Source: Branchiostoma floridae (Eukaryota > Chordata > Leptocardii > Amphioxiformes > Branchiostomatidae). Taken from it: a DNA stretch of 64,000 bases. The position numbers were made by a program, and so were the translations under genes. A model generated the notes under the pieces. That model saw only the letters and a list, made by a program, of their open reading frames with translations, made no database searches and was not told the origin of the DNA. Below are positions 24,720 through 37,774 of this stretch, piece after piece (the stretch's first letter is position 1; each line of letters opens with the position of its first letter). The stretch spans positions 16,929,672-16,993,671 of the forward strand of contig NC_049995.1 of the NCBI RefSeq assembly GCF_000003815.2. The letters run 5' to 3'.

Positions 24720-26090
24720 TTCAACCGCGAACTTTTTGCAAGCCTTTTACAATGTTCTTGCCGCAAATTCAAATCCCTGCAAACATTTTGCACTTTTGCA
24801 AACAGTATATCATTTGCTACTAGGCAAGTATTACTCGATACTCACATAACGTCTTCCGTATTCCAAACAAAAGAATCGATATCGCACACGAAGCCAAGGG
24901 ATTTTAAAACATTACTGTAATGTAAATATACCATTACTTCGAAGCTGGTGCGTTATGTCGAAGGGCGGTTATACCGGCTATATAGATACAAATACTTATT
25001 ATTCGATGGAAGCGATTGGTTTAACATTAATCGAGGATTATCTTGGGAACATAAAGTGCATTCTAGCCCGCAGCTCTTTTCTTCGTAAAAACTTACATTG
25101 CTCACAGTGCCCTTTGTGTTGACTATCCCGCATCGTGCCTGAAGATAGCAGATAATTTTGCCTCGCGGCATACCATGAAATTCCCTCCCTCGAGAGTCGC
25201 GAGACAGATTTACATATCTAATGGGCTGTTGTGACAAAATCTATGTGAAAGCAAAGCCTTTGGGATCGCGTGCACCCAGTTAGGCTTATTTATTGGGAAG
25301 GTAAATCGTCCCAATTACGTCTTTGCCTGTCATGTTTTTTAGATTCCACTATCAAATATTTTGAAAGGGTTTCGAAGTTTCCTTAAATGAACGAAAGATA
25401 TTTAATTGGCAGTTCTACCTATAATGCTGCTTTTCAGATTTTATGATAAGTATATTAGAAATGCATAACCGGTGGGCTATTTGCAAGTACATCTGACATT
25501 TATATAATGATAATAGATATAATGATATCATCATCATCATCATCATCATCGGTCGACGTGATCAAATGTAAACATGTTCGCACATGTTTACACACGGCGG
25601 GGTGATACCGCCCCTTACGGGGTAACATACCCTTTCGCTGGCAATTCTTCTTTTTTATAATGATATTAAGAACTAGCTTCTATCTTATACCACATCTTGC
25701 AATATATTTTGAATTATTAGTAGTTTTTTTGGGTTTGACCTTTTCTTTTGATGCTGTGGAAGACAAATTTACACACTATAGACAAGATCAATAATGTATA
25801 AAATGGAATTTAGATTATTATTCAGTGACCTACACAAGCAACGTAGTACGTGATTAAAGTAACACTGCCAATCCATTAGAAGAACTCAACTACACGGCAG
25901 TTGTAGAAACTACAACTTATGTTGGAATATTGCTTTTTAATTGCATATATTGCTTATATCTAATAGTTTTAAAGAAACGATCTAATTCATGAATAACAGT
26001 AGAGAAAGTCTAGTTAATGTTATGCATGCTTGTCTAATCCCCTAGAACAGTAGGTCAATACAGTATGCTGCTTCATTATAGTATTACTAA
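24720..26090. other. Non-coding, (ATC)n at 25529-25551
   Basis: No gene seen. A clean ATC microsatellite is followed by CGGGGTGATACCGCCCC, a small inverted repeat. Confidence 0.45.
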
Positions 26091-26600
26091 GGTATTGTCT
26101 CGTTTTTGCAATGAGTTGCACATGGTGGTGGCGGTGAAGAGAATCAGGCCAGGACGGCCCTCCGTATGACGTGTGTTTAGTGAAACCTGAGCGGGTGTTG
26201 ACACACGTTGTTTGTTTATAGAGCGGGCTAACTAGATCATAGCATTCACAAAGCTTACAGTGGATCTGACAGGCTGTGACTGTAAGAAAGACCTGTAGAA
26301 TTTGTGATGATTAATTCCTCGAAACTGCGTTTTTACGCCTGAGCTCCTTGCAATACACCGATAATGACAAAAACACGCATAGGCAAGTCGTTCCAGCTAT
26401 AGCCGTCATTGTTATCTGATCTGTTTTGTCATTGTGCGTAACGTATTGACTCTTCTCTATTCTTTGTGATGTAATCCACTTTCTTATCCTCCAGGAATAC
26501 AGTGAAGATGCACATGCACTTAAAGATCTATCCCTTAAGGAACCTTAAAACTTCCTTCGGGTTCATGACTTACACACAAAATTGGTGTTCCCTTGGCTGA
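26090..26600. repeat. Dispersed repeat, second copy at 29082-29290
   Basis: TTGTGCGTAACGTATTGACT, TCAGGAATACA, TTAAGGAACCTTAA and CTTCCTTCGGGTTCATGACT occur in both. At 26095 CTCGTTTTTGCAATGAGTTG matches the LINE 3' UTR at 34920. Confidence 0.7.
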
Positions 26601-26924
26601 TCTGTTTTGTCTGACAATTTGCTTTGATGAAGATCATAGATCAAGATATAAGTTCAACATGACAGATCATTCCATTTAACGGCTTGTGACTTCTACCTAA
26701 AGCCTCAGTTAAGTTGTGTCTCGTGTTGTAGTGGAATAAACAAACCATTGCCATATCATGCTGATGATATCCTACGTTCGACAGCTATTCCTTGTATCCA
26801 GCTACAGACCAGATATGCTGAGAAGGAATTAAACATAATCAAAATATTGTCTATTATATGCATTTTAGTGCCTACATTCTTGTGAGTTTATAATAGCACC
26901 GGCGTTCCATTGTCAAACCTCAAC

Positions 26925-27190
26925 CCTTGAAAGTGAATGAAGTAGCTGTGAATATGTATTTCCGGTCTTCAGCGATGCATCCCTGGCCATGCATGGCCCC
27001 GTTATGGAAATGTATGAATTTTGTACCTACGAAATACATCGTTGTAAGTTGGCACCTGTGGTTTGTTGTTAAACCTCATGATCAGCCAGTACGAGTGAAT
27101 GGAATAGTTGTAAGATATTTCCGATCCCCAGCTTTGTTTGCCTCCCGTGCATGTCCCCGTGAAGGGACTAGTAGCTCGAATCACAACGGC
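26925..27190. repeat. Direct duplication of about 150 bp
   Basis: GTGAATGAAGTAGCTGTGAA / GTGAATGGAATAGTTGTAAG and the following TATTTCCG and CCGTGCATG blocks occur twice. Confidence 0.55.
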
Positions 27191-27301
27191 AAATAAACTG
27201 ATTCAAAAGCTCCAGTCAACAAAAGCAACAGGTTAGTTGGTGGCTAGTCAATACGGGAACATACGTGCCGATGTTTAACAATAAACTGGTATTTTCTAAT
27301 A

Positions 27302-27805
27302 AGGCCACAGCAAGTAAATTTTATGGATGACATCCTTTGCAGACTGCAAAAATAATGAGATAGGGCGAAAAAAAACAAGATGGGTAAAAAAAACAAGATG
27401 GCAAATTTTCAAAATAGACGTTGTAACAAGACTTGAAGTGACAAAATATGGCATCACAGCCAACAAAGCATTCATTCCTGTATTTAAGAAGTGCACCAAT
27501 TTAGTTAAAGTGACACTAGTGTGGTAGACTGGTATCATGAACCATGTTGGCAACTACACTCATAGCTTCCATAGTTGTGCCACTCTTACAACTGTCTATC
27601 AAGTTTCACTTCTGCAACTACAGTCAATGCTACAGAGTCTCTAGTGTCGATTCTACATTCAATGATTAGGTTACAACACAACCTTCACCCATTTTCGTCT
27701 ATCCGGCTTTCCCTGAAGAAGAAAAAAATTCTTTTTTTTTTCTGAAATCAGGCGAAAATTAATGAGCGCGCGGATGTCATCCATAAAATTTACTTGCTGT
27801 TGCCT
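27302..27805. mobile_element. AGGCCA-ended foldback element
   Basis: AGGCCACAGCAAGTAAATTT-TATGGATGACATCC at the left; inverted GGATGTCATCCATAAAATTT-ACTTGCTG(T)TGCCT at the right. No coding capacity. Confidence 0.8.
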
Positions 27806-28342
27806 AACAGTATACATGTTACGTCATGGATGTCTATGTCCACAATATAATGGTTTGGTTGGTGGTTAGTTAACAAGGGGCAGTAGGTGGCGATGTTTAA
27901 CAGTAAATAAATTTTGCATAAGTATCCCTGGTATTTTTCCACAGGCGGTTTCAATGTAAACAATGATGGTTTGGTTGATAGTCAATAAGGGAGCATAGGT
28001 AACGATGTTTGATAAAAAAAACATGTCTGGTATTGTTATTACAGGTGTTTGATATCTTACGTCATGTATTTTCATACCCACAATATTTATGATTTGGTTG
28101 GTAGTCAATAATGGACCATAGTTAGCGATATCTTACGTCATGGATTGCAATGTCAACAATAATGGTTTGATCGTTGGCTAGTCAATACGAGACCATACGT
28201 AACAATGTATATATACATTAAACAAGTTTCGCTAAGAATCCCCGGTATTTTTTCTGGAAACAGTACACCTGTATACAGCTTACGTTATGGATTTCCATGT
28301 CTACAATAATGATTTGGTCGGTAATTATAGTCAATAATTATA

Positions 28343-28694
28343 AGGCCACACCAATTTAATTTCTTGGTTCACGGATTCGCTCGCTCCTAATTTTGGAGAA
28401 AATAAAAATAAAAATAAAAATTACCACTCAGCAAATTTTCACCATTAATGAAACCATTCACCAGCTTTCTGGTGTAGCAAATTGACCTTATATTATAAGC
28501 TCCTTAAAGTGTTGGTACAGGTGCTGTTACTGTACAATGATAGTGTTTTTGTACTTTTTTCAAGCTGAAAACTTTTTTTCTTTATGTTTTGGATTAGCCG
28601 TTACCTTTACCCCAACCATTTTTATTTTTATTTCGCCCTCTCGCTCCATATTTTTAAGAAAAAATCCGTGAACCAAGAAATTAAATTGGTGTGG
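28343..28694. mobile_element. AGGCCA-ended foldback element
   Basis: AGGCCACACCAATTTAATTT-CTTGGTTCACGGATT at the left with a full inverted copy ending AATTAAATTGGTGTGG at the right; 352 bp. Subterminal TCGCTCGC-AATTTT recalls the other two elements of this type. Confidence 0.8.
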
Positions 28695-29081
28695 ATTAAG
28701 GTAGCATACTCGGCGATATTTAGCAACAATCAACTTTGGAATAAGCATACCTGGCATTTCATACCGGCATTGTACATCGTATGAGTCATGGATTTGCAAG
28801 TCCGCAAGATTTCTTTGATTCTACCACATGATAGTACCTTCTATTTGTGTTTAGCGGACCTAAAAAGAGCGGAATTCTGTACGCGTATTGCCTTCTTTGT
28901 CAATAATAGCACAGTATTATTCCTTTAACGTATTGCTTTCTTGAGATTCTATATCGAATACAAGATTGTTTCAATGGTAAATTATACATTGAATGTCCAC
29001 ACTATAACCATGCGACATAGACTTGCTGTTCACAAAAAAAAAAAAGGTTTCCATTGAAGCACCATTCCCTAACATAGAAAA

Positions 29082-29290
29082 TTGTGCGTAACGTATTGAC
29101 TCTTCTCTATTTCTTAGTCTAGCAATCCACTTCCTTATCCTTCAGGAATACAAAACATGAAGAGATACTTAAAGATCTACCCCTTAAGGAACCTTAAGAG
29201 GCCATAAGCGTCCTTGAGGCATAAGACTTCCTTCGGGTTCATGACTTACGCACGGTACTGATGTTCCCATGACGAACCTTTAACCAGAGG
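29082..29290. repeat. Dispersed repeat, copy of 26400-26600
   Basis: See 26090-26600; this copy carries an extra TTAAGAGGCCATAAGCGTCC segment. Confidence 0.7.
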
Positions 29291-29744
29291 CACAGTATGT
29301 TACCATGCACAAGCACTGTCGCAGAACTTAGTGTGCATCTGGTGATGAATTGTTTGTATTTATCAGTGATAAGTCTAACACTGGCAAGGGAAGACGAGCC
29401 TGGAGAAAACTCTCTATCTTCGTGTCTACCTTTCTCCTCCAACGACCTGGAGTTCAAGGGACTAGGTGTGTGGGTAGGTAGGTATCAGTGATCAAGTCAA
29501 TTGTACTACATAGACACACTTTAACCATTGCATGGTACTTCAGTTGCAATGTGATATCAGACGTAGAAATTGTTGTGTCGTATATAGTTACATTAGAATA
29601 AATATCTGTTTGCTTTTTGGGTCAAATTTGCATTAGAAGTTAGTCATGATCAATTGCATACCATATAATTTCCGATACAACAGTTGGAAACTATAGACTG
29701 GATATCATACTCATATGAATGCAATCTTTTACAATATGCCCTGT

Positions 29745-29993
29745 TCAAGTGCTTGAACTTTTAGGTCCCGAGTTCGATACCCGCCGTGCCCCCGCTTTTG
29801 TGCCCTTGGGAAAAGCACCTAACATGACCTTCCTCACTTTACCAAAGTGTAAAACTGACCTAAATCGGGGAGGGAAAATACTACCTTTACCTTCTGTCTG
29901 CACTGTGTAGGTGGCACTGTTGAAATAAGTTACTAACATGAGGGCAGTGCCACATTGTTCCTCGTCTGTCCCAAAGCAAATAAGAATTTAAAT
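29745..29993 (+). mobile_element. SINE, 5'-truncated
   Basis: B-box-like GGTCCCGAGTTCGATACC, then TGTGCCCTTGGGAAAAGCAC, then TACCTTTACCTTCTGTCTG and CAGTGCCACATTGTTCCTCG. The tail matches the antisense copies at 49990 and 58232. Confidence 0.75.
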
Positions 29994-30279
29994 TCTTGTT
30001 CTGTACGCTCTCATTTCGTATGCGAGCTGTTTTATTATTACAGATTCAAGTTGTGTTCGCTGACAAGAGCAATCACGGCGACCGTAAATTCCGGCGGAAT
30101 GTTGAATACAGATTAGATATTAATCAACGCCGCCTGCCAACTGCTCTGCGATCGTTTGGCGGCTTTACAACCGGCATATTTGCTAGATAACGTCAAAGCT
30201 AGTAGGGCACATATGCATAATGTAGACGACAGGTACACATCGTTGTCCCAGTGGAAACTGCGCCATTAGAAGGAAATGA

Positions 30280-30990
30280 GGACCACATTTGATAGAATTT
30301 GTTTGAACGCTTTGCTAATGTGGTGCCGTTGGTTAGGGTTCTAGAGGATGAAAATAAGTATTACGTCGATGTGTGGTATGTAAATGAGGTTTATTAATTT
30401 CTAGATGTACTATGAATTGTCCGGGCGTGAAGACGCCATCAAAATTACATCGAATCCACATTTGATATGGTCTGAATGTTTGCTTATGTGGTTACATTAA
30501 GTAAGATTTTGGGGGAGGATATTAACTAGTGCGTCAACGTGTGGTAAGTAAACGGGGTTTATGCATTTCTAGATGTACTAACATTTGTCCCAGTTGAACG
30601 ACACACCATAGAAAAAAAAAGAAAAGAAACTTCATTTGATATGGTCGGAACGTTTGCCTATGTGGTTCCGATGACTAAGTAGAACGTCAATGTGCGGTAC
30701 GTATAGGGGGTTTATGCGTTCCTAAATGACCCGAATAACAGGTCTATTCGTGACCAGCCTAGCGGGAAGAGGGCGAAACGGGGTTTACAAATATACAGAA
30801 ATTGGTGTCTTAGTTACAATAGAATGCATCTCCGTTTGCGCTGAAAGTGTAATAGTATTTAGTCCATTGTATACCATATATTTTCCTACACAACATTTGC
30901 AAACTGTGGTACGCAATGTGGGTTTATGCGTTCCTAAATGACCCGAATAACAGGCCCATTCATGACCAGCCTAGCGGGAAGAGGGTGAGG
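30280..30990. repeat. Tandem repeat, period about 180 bp
   Basis: TTTATGCATTTCTAGATGTA, ACGTGTGGTA-GTAA and ATTTGATATGGTC blocks recur. ACCCGAATAACAGG-CATTC-TGACCAGCCTAGCGGGAAGA is also doubled (30727 and 30939). Confidence 0.75.
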
Positions 30991-31379
30991 ATACAGGGTA
31001 AATATACGCCGGTAGGAAACACAAGCTGATGCGGTTCACGCGTGTCCATACGCTCGGTCGTGGTTCCATTCTTTTGGATCAGACAAAAACTGTCCTAATA
31101 GTTAAAAGTAAGATACTGCATTTTGATGGAACCAAGATTTCGGATAGACGCAGTATTGTATTGTGTCACGATGTTGCTATAACATCACATGTACTAAGGT
31201 TGTGTTTTTTTTTTAATTAAAGACACACAGGAGAAATACACCGGAATACACGGTCTGAACTCCGATACGGTATCGAATGTCTTCGGCCTCCGTTGTCTAT
31301 CATTCCTTCAGTAGGCGTAGCGGCCTCTTTGTATGCCCAATACAGCCGATCAGCACGATCTACGCGATACACCCAAAAC

Positions 31380-32570
31380 ACCACCTAGACCTATGCACCC
31401 GCACTTTCCGTCATTAAAGCCTATGTATTAAGCCACACGTTATAAGGTTAGGTTTTGTTCTGTCAGTTCATTTAAGAGAAAACACAGCTGATCTACACAA
31501 CACACCGCCCAAAACAGCTGGACCTATGCACCCGCACTTTCCGTCATTAACGCCTATGTATTAACCCCAAAAGATAGGTCCATGTAGAAAACAGTGCTGT
31601 TAAAATATGTTACAGTCCATACGCTTTAACAGTTTTTTCTTCTTCTGTCAGTTCATTTAAAAACACATCTACACAACGCACCACCCCATACACTGAGACC
31701 TATGTACTCGCACTTTCCGTCATTAAAGCCTGATGCATTTACCCCCAAAAGATAGGTCCATTTAGGAAAACAATGCTGATGAAATATATTACAGTCCATA
31801 CGCTTTAACAGGTTTTGCTGCAAGTTCATTTTTAGAGAAGACGGAAGACTGAAAAACAGACGTATATCCATACGGTTGTACACACGCACTTCCGGACGTC
31901 AAAGCTAAATGTATTATCCCCTAAGACTAGCCCAATTTAGGAAAAACGCTGCTCTTGAAATACGTCCCAGTCCACACGTTTTAACAGTTTTTCTGGCGCA
32001 TAATATAATGGCAAACGGAAGTCTGAAAAACAGACCTATCTCCATACGGGTGTTCACCCGCATATCCTGACGTTAAAGCTAATGTATTTACCCCTAAGAT
32101 ATGATTATAAGACTAGCCCAATTTAGGAAAACAATGCTGTTCAAATACGTTCTGGTCCATACGTTCAAGTCACAGTTGTTGTTTTTTTTCTGGCGCATAA
32201 TATAATAGCAAACGGAAGTCTTAAAAACAGACCTACCTCCAGACGACTATGCATTCGCATTTACGGACATGAAAGCTAAATGTATTTACCCCCAAGACCA
32301 AGAAAACTGCTGTAATACGTTACAGTCCACACGTTTTAACAGGTTTTTGCGAAGAGAAAACGGAAGCATGAAATACAGTTACTTAGATCCACACGGCTGT
32401 ACACCCGCACATCCGGACATTAAAGCTAAATGTACATGTACATGTATTTACCCCCAAGACCAACCCATTTAGAAAACAATGCTGTTGAAATATGCTACAG
32501 TCCACACGTTTTAACAGTTTTTTTGCGAAGAGAAAACGGAAGCCTGAAAGACAGCCTTACCTCCATACGG
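31380..32570. repeat. Tandem repeat, period about 135-190 bp, about 8 copies
   Basis: ACCTATGCACCCGCACTTTC, AAAGCTAAATGTATTTACCC, AGTCCATACG and TTTAACAG blocks recur in order. Confidence 0.8.
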
Positions 32571-33330
32571 CCGTACATCAGCCAGTTTCTCTCCCTCACT
32601 GCTGTTCCCCACACGCGACAAGGCATCATGCCAACTACCCTAGTAGTCCATCCACGCGAAATAGGCGCACCAAAACGTTCAGAGCCAAATTTAAACCCCG
32701 ATCGCCGCTCAGGGTACCGCACTTCTGACGATGCTGTTTGCCTTCGTGCCCTTAAGAGGGTCTGCATGGGGGTTCCTGACAATGATTTTAAATTATTCGG
32801 GGTTGGCTGACTACGCTTTACATTAAATTCACGGAGGCTACCAACGTTTTACGCTTCATCCCACTGGAAACTACTTGAAACAAAAAGAACTTCCCTACGA
32901 ATTACGGGAAATTAAAAAAAAAGCCTGCTTATGCCTTACGGAAAACAGCATGTGGACCCTCCCTTAAGGATCTAGCAGTGCTGCTACCCAACCTATAGGA
33001 AGGCAGCAGGCATTTACTAGTACAAGGATGAAGCGGTGACGTCATCGCTTGCTTGGAATGGTCCATTGACTACGTCAGAGGGGTGGTGAAAGATTAGAGC
33101 CCGAACACTCTAACCCTTTGACCGTATATCCAGGTTGATCCTTGAAGCTGATTCAAGAGTTACGCTCTATATAATCCTTCATTAGAAGGTCAGATAGAAC
33201 TGGTCCTTATACTATATGGGAAATGGTGCCTGAAGATGGCCCTGTTGCATCCACCACAGCCGTTGATAGATAAGTAGTATAATGGGAACATGGTGAATTA
33301 TATTCGTTCGGAGGTTTCGTCATTGACAAT
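32570..33330. other. Non-coding, one GC-richer stretch
   Basis: 32575-32810 is open on the + strand (126 codons, beginning inside the preceding repeat) and richer in GC, but has no recognised domain. The palindrome AAGCGGTGACGTCATCGCTT lies at about 33032. Confidence 0.35.
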
Positions 33331-34376
33331 TTTGTACCTTGTACCTTTTGAGCTTGCCAAATGAAGCTAAGTCCTGTGATATTGCTGTAGCTTTACTTTA
33401 TGGCAGAATGTTTTGACGTATTCTAGAGTAATGATGCTCCAAAACTCGCATAAGCTGTCTCATTTCTACACTCCCTGCTCTTCAACACTGATATGATTTA
33501 ATACTTGTTGAGCTTGTTATTTGCATTAAGGTTTCAAAGTCATTTTGCTGTAGATGCATGAAACCTCAATATTACGACTCTAACGGCAATGATGCATCCC
33601 GAACTCCCACAGGATCATTTCTACACCCCTTGCTCATTAACACTGATATGAGGTCAACAACCATAACTGTAATCCTAACTTGTTGAGCTTGTCATATGCA
33701 ACAAAGTACTGTCATTTTGCTGCAAAAGTATGAAACTACGATATTAAGAATCTTAATTAAACGGTAAATGGTGCGTCCCAAATTCCCATAGGCTGTCTCA
33801 TTTCTACAACCCCTGCTCTTCAACAGTGATATGAGGTCAACAACCATGACTGTAATCTTTACCTGTTTTGCTTGTCATGTGCAGCAAAGTACTGTCATTT
33901 TGCTGTAGATGTATGAAACTACGATATTACGAAGCTAACGGCAACGATGCGTCCCAAACCCCCATAGGATCATTTCTGCACCTCCTGATATGAGGTCAGC
34001 AACCATAACTGTAGTGATAGCTGGAATATGCAGCAAAGCAATGTAATACCTATTTTAGATGTGTGTAACACTAGTATCTTTTGACAAATTCTAATGGTTA
34101 TGAGATGCATCTAAAACTCTCATAGGCTCAATACAAGTTCTACACCTCTCGTATTCAAACTTCGACGTTACGTCAGCTTTAGCCATAACTGTAATGGCAG
34201 GCCTAGACTTTTCATTTTGTCATATGCAGCCAGGAACTGTAACGTAGATGTATAAAGTACAAGGATGTCTTGACAGTACTGTAACAATAATGATGTCTTC
34301 AGAACTTCAATATACGATCCCATCACTACACGCCTACAGTGAAATCTTGATGTTTTGGTCAGCAACCATGACTTAA

Positions 34377-34712
34377 CCCTATCCAGACTGGGCTTTTTCG
34401 ACCCCCCTTCGTATTTTCAAAACGGCTTTCTGTACGATCACCAAATTTGCAAGGGGGGTTGTGCTAGTTTTATAATTTCTGAAATTTTTATATCATTATG
34501 ACGTAATATGACGTAATTATGAAAAAAATTGCCTTTCAGAAACCCGTTGACATGGCAACACGAAAAATCATGAACTTACTTGATTTTTTTAAATTGTTGC
34601 TAACAATATTTTAGGAAAACTCACCAAGTTTGGTTGTTTTAGCACAAGCCGTCTGGGAGCTATAGGAGGTCAAAGCTGGCGCGGGCACTTTTAGCCCCCA
34701 GTCTGGATAGGG
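34377..34712. mobile_element. piggyBac-like MITE (TTAA target duplication)
   Basis: TTAA|CCCTATCCAGACTGGG at the left and CCAGTCTGGATAGGG|TTAA at the right; 336 bp, no coding capacity. CCC ends and TTAA duplications are piggyBac hallmarks. Confidence 0.85.
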
Positions 34713-34776
34713 TTAAATGGCAGCCTGTTGAGTTTGTCATACGGAGCAAAGTACTGTCATTTTGTCGTAGATGCAT

Positions 34777-35200
34777 GTATAAGAAGAACTTTATTGCGCA
34801 ACAATTGTAACAGTTACAATGTATGGCAATGTGAACAACTATATACTAACACAAATAACTAACAACTAATGTAATATAATGTAACAGTATAAACAATCTA
34901 GTGAGTATCATAAAGCATTATCTCGTTTTTGCAATGAGTTGTAAATAAATTGGCCAACGTAGGCAGATATATGAACAGGACATGATCATATCAAATGGAA
35001 TACCTCTGACCTAGCATGTGGCAGTACAATTTCGGACTTACATACAATATTTTGAAATAACTTTTGACGGTCTTCTTCATAAGTCGGACAATCCATTACA
35101 AAATGAAATTCATTTTCTATGCCATTATGGCATGTGGGACAAAGTCTCTCATTGGCTGGTATGTTGTAGTGTCGGCTCTTTTCAATTTGTAAGGTGTGTG
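34777..35200 (-). mobile_element. 5'-truncated LINE, reverse-transcriptase C-terminal end and 3' UTR
   Basis: On the minus strand an uninterrupted frame from about 35193 to a TGA at 34986-34988 gives RLCPTC, EFHFVMDC and YEEDRQKLF. This is the Cys-rich C terminus found in L2/CR1-like non-LTR reverse transcriptases. The 3' UTR ends GCAATAAAGTTCTTCTTA. Only the end of the element is present. Confidence 0.75.
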
Positions 35201-36009
35201 CACTATATATGAAACTAAGATATTACAAACGGCAATGATGCGCCAAGAACGCACAGGCTATCCCATTTCAATACGCCCTGCAGTTCAACAGTGATATGAG
35301 ATCAGCAACCGTGACTTTAAGCCTTACCTGTGAGCTTGTCATATTCAGTAAAGTACTGTCATTTTGCTGTAAAGGTATGAAATTACGATATTACGAATCT
35401 TAAACGGCAATGATGCGTCCCAAACACCCATAGGCTGTCTCATTTCTACACCCCTGCTCTTCAACACTGATATGAGGTCAGCAACCATAACTGTAGTGTT
35501 CACCTGTTGAGGCTTGTTATGGTTGTGGATGTATGCCACTAAGATATTACGAATCTAACCGCAGCAATGCGTCCCCAACTCCAATATACCATCTCATTAC
35601 CACACGTCTTCAGTGTTACATTGGTGTTAGGTTAGAAACCTTAGCTGTATTGGCAGCTTTGGTCATATGCAGCAATTTCCAACAAAGTAATACTGTATTA
35701 CTGTAAATGTGTAATACTTAGATATCTTGAGAAATCTTAAGGGCAATGGAGCATTAAAAACCCATAGACTCTTTGCTACCCCACCCCCTACTGCTCCGAT
35801 GCTACATCCGCAACTATTACTGTAATAGCACTATATCAAGCTTATCATATACAGAAAAGATGCAATCTTGCTGCAGATGTACATTGTACAGAAATAGCAT
35901 ATTTTGACAAATTCTAATGGTACAAATGCATCTCAGATGCCATAGGCTTTCTCATTACAACGCCTCTTGTGGCCCAACAGTAATGTAAGGTCATCTGACA
36001 GCCATTAGC

Positions 36010-36925
36010 AAAATGGCAGGCATCGTCTCGGCCGAACGCAACTGCACCGTAAGTTCCAGGGCATTAGATGAGGAGGTCATGTTTTGAGCTCTAAAACCTT
36101 CCGGAAATGGTACAGGGGTGATGATTTTACTTAGGCAGCGACATGACATATTCCTTAGGGCACGCCAAGTCGTCGAACTGCAACTCTTTGCTCCAAGGTG
36201 AAGCTTGGGACATGCGACATATTAGAAATAATTTCTGTGATCAATTTCATGATACGTCAATGTCACTCATCATGTTGTTCCCGCAAAAGAGGAATGCAAA
36301 GTCATTTTAGAACAGGTGAAACCAGACAGGTGATAATTAGAGATGTCAGTGATGCACAGAAGAGAGAAGAACACCTTAACACATGACATGTTCGGAACCG
36401 GGGCGAAGGAAACGAGAGGGATAGACACGAAGAAGCCAGAAAAAGAAAATGTTGGGGGTAAAGGGTGGACAGGGAAATATGGAGTAAAATTTGTAACCTT
36501 TGAATCATATATCTCATTACATAGATGCCACACGGAAGTGTGCCTGATTTCCTTGATCAACTCACACTAGGAAGTATATATATATAGCTTTTCTATTTCT
36601 TTTCTTTCTTTCTTTATTAGCACATAACAACATGGCTTTCGAACAAATGTATATACAGAAATGAAGTACATGCCGGGGGTGGGCAGAAGCTTATGTGGCT
36701 TTTCTTGGGCCTCCCCCAGAACTAAGTCGCAGAAATGATAATTATACATAATTAAAGTGAACGGAAAAATGCACATAACATAAGTTGAAATCATTATGTA
36801 AAGTATACTAATGGAATAGAAGTTATATTACAAATGATCAAATGAAATAATAAATACAAAACAAAATTGACAAATCATATACAAGTAAGTCGGAATTTGA
36901 CATTTGAATTCTATAGCTAGGGTGA
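36010..36925. other. Non-coding, possible LINE tail
   Basis: A (TTTC)n run at 36590 precedes TTATTAGCACATAACA and AT-rich sequence that may be an antisense LINE 3' UTR. No gene recognised. Confidence 0.35.
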
Positions 36926-36930
36926 GATCT

Positions 36931-37553
36931 TTAAAACCCTCAAACACCCGAGTGGGGTCCATTTGGACCCCAGGCGTACATTTTGAACATTTTTGATCTT
37001 TCCTTCCGTGACTTTGTCAGCCAATATGTCTTATACCTTCTCCTACGTTTTCGCAAAGATTGGTACAATGATGTGGAAATTATAAAGAAAGTTTGTGTTC
37101 AGTCCCTCTGGGGTCCAAACGGACCCCAGCAAAAATGTGCAGTTTTTAAAACAAACTTTGGAGGCTAACTCCTTAACCACTTACAGTATGACTACCAAAA
37201 CTTTTAGACAATAATAAGAATGTAAACCTAAATCATCACAAAAATTTCTGTGTTATGAACATGTAATGTGACGACTTTATGACGTCATTTGCCTAATCAG
37301 GGTGGCCATCTTGGATTTTGATCAATGACGTCATAAAATTAGCATAAACTTTTGCATAAATTATGATAATGAGTTGGAATTAGCAACACCTTAACATCTC
37401 AAAATCTTCCTCTTACATTGACGAAGCAATGTATATACAATGATCGCCGATAAGAAATGGTACTGAGATTTTATGAACAAAACATTTTGGGGTCCGTTTG
37501 GACCCCACTCGGTCATTTTAGTCGCAAAAAAAGGTCGGGTGCTTGAGGGTTAA
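36931..37553. mobile_element. TTAA-flanked MITE with internal GGGGTCC/GGACCCC palindromes
   Basis: TTAA at 36931, ACCCTCAAACACCCGA at the left end; TCGGGTGCTTGAGGGT|TTAA at the right end. TGGGGTCC-(A/G)TTTGGACCCC type palindromes occur near both ends (36953, 37491) and in the middle (37111). Confidence 0.75.
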
Positions 37554-37559
37554 CGTGCT

Positions 37560-37770
37560 CGAGGTGTGGATTTCCTCACACACAGAACCTTCGACTTCAT
37601 GTTCTATCCAATAAGACGTCCATAACCGAGTCAAGGTACTCCATTCCTTTTCATCGAGTCTTGTGAGGAAATGGGTGTTAAATGAAAAAAAGGCCCAAGG
37701 GCACAGCATAGGGATTTGAACCAAACACCTTTCGATCCCAGGTCAACAACCCTAACCGTTTGATCGTTTT
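37560..37770 (-). mobile_element. Antisense tRNA-derived SINE fragment
   Basis: Reverse complement reads a B-box-like GGTTCAAATCCC followed by TGTGCCCTTGGGCC, as in the other SINEs. Confidence 0.65.
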
Positions 37771-37774
37771 GTCA

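Larger units (their letters stand above)
27220..28800. repeat. Degenerate tandem array split by two foldback elements
   Basis: TTTGGTTGGTGGTTAGT, GTCAATA, CGATGTTTAACA and TTACGTCATGGATT blocks recur about seven times between the inserts at 27302-27805 and 28343-28694. Confidence 0.7.
33340..36010. repeat. Degenerate tandem array, period about 185-195 bp, about 12 copies
   Basis: TGTTGAGCTTGTCATATGCA, AAAGTACTGTCATTTTGCTG, ATGAAACTACGATATTACGA, CGGCAATGATGCGTCC and ATAGGCTGTCTCATTTCTAC recur in order. It is interrupted by a TTAA-flanked MITE (34377) and a LINE end (34777). Confidence 0.85.
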
